Assembly (NCBI RefSeq): GCF_042654525.1
Contig: NZ_JBHSGP010000014.1
Span: 558,001-622,000 of the forward strand
Reading direction: 5' to 3'
DNA from: Geojedonia litorea
Lineage (GTDB): Bacteria; Bacteroidota; Bacteroidia; Flavobacteriales; Flavobacteriaceae
DNA length: 64,000 bases
In this document: piece after piece, positions 62,101 to 64,000 of the stretch
How positions within the stretch are numbered: position 1 is the stretch's first letter
Layout of the letters: each line of letters begins with the position of its first letter
The notes under the pieces: generated by a model
The model's input: only the letters and a program-made list of their open reading frames with translations
Database searches by the model: none
Told to the model about the DNA's origin: nothing
Position numbers and translations under genes: made by a program

Positions 62101-62435
62101 CATTAACACTACTCAATGATCCACAGTTTGTAGAGGCATCTCGTGTATTGTCAGAACGTGTTCAAAAGGAACATCCTGAAAACATCGATCAGCAAATACA
62201 ACTAGCGTTTAGGAGATCTACAGGTTTAAAGCCTACAAATGAACAACTCAATATTTTAAAAGATCAATATCAAACATCTTTAGAGCAGTTTGTTAATACG
62301 CCAACCCTCATCGATTCTATTTTATCGGTAGGTGAAATGCCTTTTGACAAGGTTTTACCTAAAGATAAAACGGCGGCAATGACTTTGGTGGTAAGTACGA
62401 TATTTAATTTTGACGAATCTTATATGAAGAGATAA
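59103..62435 (+). CDS. Large exported protein: cytochrome-c-like (PSCyt1), DUF1549, LamG-like and DUF1553 domains
   Basis: A 1110-residue protein. It has a lipoprotein-like signal (CCLIGIFLLLSLNC, Cys30) and a planctomycete-type cytochrome-c domain with the heme motif CYTCHGP (Cys63, Cys66, His67). The DUF1549 domain is at about 165-370, with a second C-x2-CH motif, CAKCHDHKFDP (352-356). A Lys/Glu-rich linker spans about 466-490, a LamG/concanavalin-like region about 500-700, and the DUF1553 domain about 780-1060. The start is a TTG, the only codon giving the full signal peptide. Domain order matches the known PSD family of Planctomycetes and Bacteroidota. Role unknown; electron transfer coupled to surface binding is speculative. 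Confidence 0.88.
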   Translation: MKAFIQPSTFFRLHIHCCLIGIFLLLSLNCSGPLSNEVELAYEALPEYVDYNFHIKPILSDRCYTCHGPDPQTRKAGLRLDIEAEAFKQLQSGNYAFVKRKIGKSEVIHRLLSNDPEFMMPPPDSELTISAREIAMIAKWIDQGSNWKEHWSFLALNAPKVPTLNNNWTRQNNIDHYIQNQLLQQGMAPAALADKERLIKRVTMDLTGLPPSVEEIDAFLNDTSNNAYEKVVDRLLQSDAYAERMTQEWMDVARYSDSHGVSFDGYRTSWPYRDWLIEAFKKNMPYDEFITHQIAGDLIPNANDQSILATSFLRMNPLEASGGSIPEEFRLEYVNERAGLTGTALLGLTVECAKCHDHKFDPITQREFFQVSAFFNSTEEYGLAPTDSDRPPTLTLLSDEEKSQINTYVKSLEADEKALALLKQKQLAIYDKALPTISEVRPLAHYKFNSIASYKKELKPRKPMEEDKKKDKDKKKKEEKKKAEPKKKIFLDMQMLDGNKEAEANLKITLAEGKYGKAAYFNEEYDIVTLRKIGEFEHYDPFSISTWISTEKDSIGSSQTIIGNTGHVFQFHRGWEIALDSTNHVRVRLIHRLPDEVISVTSIDEIPPNKWQHVGFTYDGSKSAKGVTVFINGKKARTKTNFDNLKRSMVPINMDTMKPDTIPLIVGRSNRLWMNDLGLFRGKIDDIKVYDRQLSQWEMAQLGEASLDANSKDIRQEYWFLHDKNLLAQRNKIKTLRKELGAILDSADQVMVMKDMKTPRKTYILEKGLYNQPGEEVEPGGINKVLPYSKDLPKNRLGLAKWLFDPNNALVPRVAINRYWQMIFGKGLVKTAEDFGSQGERPSHPELLDWLAQDLVKHDWNIKHAIKQMVMSYTYQQSSHCPEELRKTDPENKFLARSPSYRWPAEMIRDNVLKASGLLVSDIGGPSVKPYQPEGLWKEVLMASNKLKKYVPDSGKGLYRRSLYTFSRRFAPNPFMINFDGTPREICTIRRNVTSTPLQALTLLNDPQFVEASRVLSERVQKEHPENIDQQIQLAFRRSTGLKPTNEQLNILKDQYQTSLEQFVNTPTLIDSILSVGEMPFDKVLPKDKTAAMTLVVSTIFNFDESYMKR

Positions 62436-62436
62436 C

Positions 62437-63864
62437 ATGGACGATCATCATCACAACCCCATTAGTAGAAAGGATTTCTTAAGTAAAGCGACACTTGGAC
62501 TTGGGGCTATTTCTTTGGCTTCACTCATAAATCCAATGCACGCTTTTGGAAATTCATTTAATTCCTACATCGGACAAGGGCCTCATTTTGCACCTAAAGC
62601 AAAACGTGTGATTTTCTTAAACATGATTGGGGCGCCTTCGCAGTTGGATTTGTTTGATTACAAACCTATTCTTACCAAAATGCATGGTGTTGAATTGCCA
62701 GATAGTGTAATGGGAGATAGGGTGACTGCTACTGTTGCCGCACAAGCGAGTAAGCCAATTGTACGGCCAATATATAATTTTAAGCAACATGGCAATAGTG
62801 GAATGTGGATGAGTGATCTTATGCCATATATGTCGCAAATTACTGATGAATTGTGTATGATTAATTCCATGCACACTGAATCTGTTCAGCATGAACCAGC
62901 ACAAATGTTCACACATACAGGCTCTGAAATTCCTGGAAGACCAACAATGGGTGCTTGGATTAGTTATGGATTAGGATCAGAAAATGAAAATCTTCCCAAT
63001 TATATTGCCTTGATGACTAAAGGTAACGAAGGCGGTTCATCGCGATTGTTATCTAGTGGGTTTCTGCCTGCCGAATATCAAGGTGTTCAGTTTAGAAGCG
63101 GTAAAAATCCGGTGTTGTTTTTAAACAACCCGCCTGGAGTTACTGAAGAGATAAGAAGAGAGCAGCTCAACCATCTTCAAAAGCTGCAAGAGCAGAACTT
63201 AAACACTTGGGATGATCCAGCTATTAAAGCAAAAATGTCACAATATGAAATGGCTTTCAGGATGCAAACGTCTGTCCCGGAAGTTATGAATACAGACGGA
63301 GAACCAGAACATGTTTATACCCTGTATGGAGAGGACAGTAAGAAACCGGGCACATTTGCAAGCAACTGCTTGTTGGCTAGACGCCTTGCCGAACGTGGCG
63401 TTCGTTTTATTCAGATTTATCATGGCGATTGGGATCACCACAGTAATTTACCTAGACAAATTCCTAAACGATGTAAAGAAGTTGATCAGGCATCAGCAGC
63501 TTTAATCATGGATCTAAAACAGCGCGGACTGCTCGAAGATACTTTAGTGGTTTGGGGCGGTGAATTTGGCAGGACAAGTTTTTCACAGGGCCAGCTTACA
63601 AAAGATAATTTTGGGCGCGACCACCATCCCGACGCCTATACAATGCTAATGGCCGGTGCTGGTGTTAAAAAGGGCTTGACTTACGGAGCCACAGATGATT
63701 TTGGTTATCATATTACAGAAAACAAAGTGCATGTTCACGATCTCAATGCAACCATACTTCACCTTTTAGGATTAGATCATGAAAAATTAAATTATAAGTA
63801 TCAGGGGCGCAGATTCAGATTGACTGATGTTCATGGAAATGTGGTAAAAGATATCTTAAGTTAA
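62437..63864 (+). CDS. DUF1501-family exported protein
   Basis: A 475-residue protein of the DUF1501 family, related to alkaline-phosphatase/sulfatase-like folds. The N-terminus (ISRKDFLSKATLGLGAISLASLINPMHAFG) resembles a Tat signal with S-R-K in place of R-R, so Sec export is also possible. Conserved stretches are FLNMIGAPSQLDLFDYKP near 62-80, MHTESVQHEPAQMFTHTG near 146, and the C-terminal VVWGGEFGRTSFSQGQ with GRDHHPDAYTMLMAGAGVKKG near 370-410. It starts one base after the DUF1549/DUF1553 gene. These genes are found together across Planctomycetes and Bacteroidota. Substrate and reaction are unknown. Confidence 0.9.
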   Translation: MDDHHHNPISRKDFLSKATLGLGAISLASLINPMHAFGNSFNSYIGQGPHFAPKAKRVIFLNMIGAPSQLDLFDYKPILTKMHGVELPDSVMGDRVTATVAAQASKPIVRPIYNFKQHGNSGMWMSDLMPYMSQITDELCMINSMHTESVQHEPAQMFTHTGSEIPGRPTMGAWISYGLGSENENLPNYIALMTKGNEGGSSRLLSSGFLPAEYQGVQFRSGKNPVLFLNNPPGVTEEIRREQLNHLQKLQEQNLNTWDDPAIKAKMSQYEMAFRMQTSVPEVMNTDGEPEHVYTLYGEDSKKPGTFASNCLLARRLAERGVRFIQIYHGDWDHHSNLPRQIPKRCKEVDQASAALIMDLKQRGLLEDTLVVWGGEFGRTSFSQGQLTKDNFGRDHHPDAYTMLMAGAGVKKGLTYGATDDFGYHITENKVHVHDLNATILHLLGLDHEKLNYKYQGRRFRLTDVHGNVVKDILS

Positions 63865-64000
63865 TGGAGTGGGATCTATTTATTGGCCGTTTTCACCCAT
63901 TGTTGGTTCATTTACCCATTGGTATCTTCATTCTAGGATTTATTTTAGAACTACAATTTCAATTTGGTTATCGCAAATTTATTAATTCGCGCAAGCTTAT
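63864..64000 (+). CDS. Membrane protein with FHPLLVHLPIG motif (DUF2231/cytochrome-associated), 5' part only
   Basis: The frame starts at an ATG that overlaps the stop of the DUF1501 gene (TAATG) and runs off the window after about 45 residues. It encodes FHPLLVHLPIGIFILGFILE, the histidine-containing first span of the DUF2231-like heme membrane proteins that accompany PSCyt1/DUF1501 operons. The full protein probably adds cytochrome-c and sugar-binding domains, but that part is not visible. Confidence 0.75.
   Translation, partial: MEWDLFIGRFHPLLVHLPIGIFILGFILELQFQFGYRKFINSRKL

Noticed and set aside
1..64000. CRISPR arrays, insertion sequences, prophage or integrase genes
   Set aside because: No regularly spaced repeats, transposase motifs or integrase motifs were seen on either strand.

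Overview
The window is chromosomal DNA from a member of the Bacteroidota, most likely a marine-type Flavobacteriaceae. The evidence is AT-rich sequence, weak ribosome-binding sites, Bacteroidota promoter boxes (TTTG-N19-TANNTTTG before the OmpA gene), OmpA-like protein with thrombospondin type 3 repeats, and the flavobacterial gene group yceD-rpmF-fabH-accB-accC. Species cannot be named from the sequence alone. No insertion sequence, prophage or CRISPR array was seen.

Positions 1-9.9 kb hold a truncated superoxide dismutase, then an AddA-like helicase-nuclease and an AddB-like nuclease separated by kbl and an OmpA-family gene, then a small PD-(D/E)XK-like protein and a tRNA-Ala(GGC). The tRNA 3' end and its terminator are duplicated just downstream. 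Positions 10-29.6 kb are mostly housekeeping: stress protein, GNAT enzyme, MATE and MFS exporters, 2OG-Fe(II) oxygenase, queD-lpxH, recJ, OsmC and AhpD-like proteins, M28 lipoprotein peptidase, an Fe-S-type uracil-DNA glycosylase, rsmI, tdk-alr, mscL, asd, an orphan ABC ATPase, a GreA-like protein, mtgA and an FAD oxidoreductase. Positions 29.7-34.7 kb are the minus-strand run pdxA-yceD-rpmF-fabH-accB-accC (cofactor, ribosome and fatty-acid synthesis), followed by ribE and a tiny proline-rich protein with a PIDG-transmembrane tail. A 632-base gene-free stretch then precedes the ADP-glucose/glycogen pair glgA-glgC.

Positions 38.7-39.7 kb look like a small accessory insert: a perfect inverted repeat, an unknown lipoprotein gene and an unknown zinc-ribbon membrane protein gene, with similar short sequences at the junctions.

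The most distinctive region is 39.7-59.0 kb. On the minus strand one tight nine-gene run encodes a periplasmic adaptor, an ABC ATPase, five paralogous MacB/FtsX-type permeases of about 800 residues, a second ABC ATPase and a TolC-like outer-membrane protein. Divergent from it is a sigma-54-dependent response regulator and its histidine kinase, and the shared 198-base intergenic region carries a nested palindrome. This looks like an envelope-stress or efflux tripartite system with an expanded permease set. The last 5 kb (59.1-64.0) begin an operon of a very large exported cytochrome-c-like/DUF1549/LamG/DUF1553 protein, a DUF1501 protein and a truncated membrane protein, a module known from Planctomycetes and Bacteroidota whose function is not settled.
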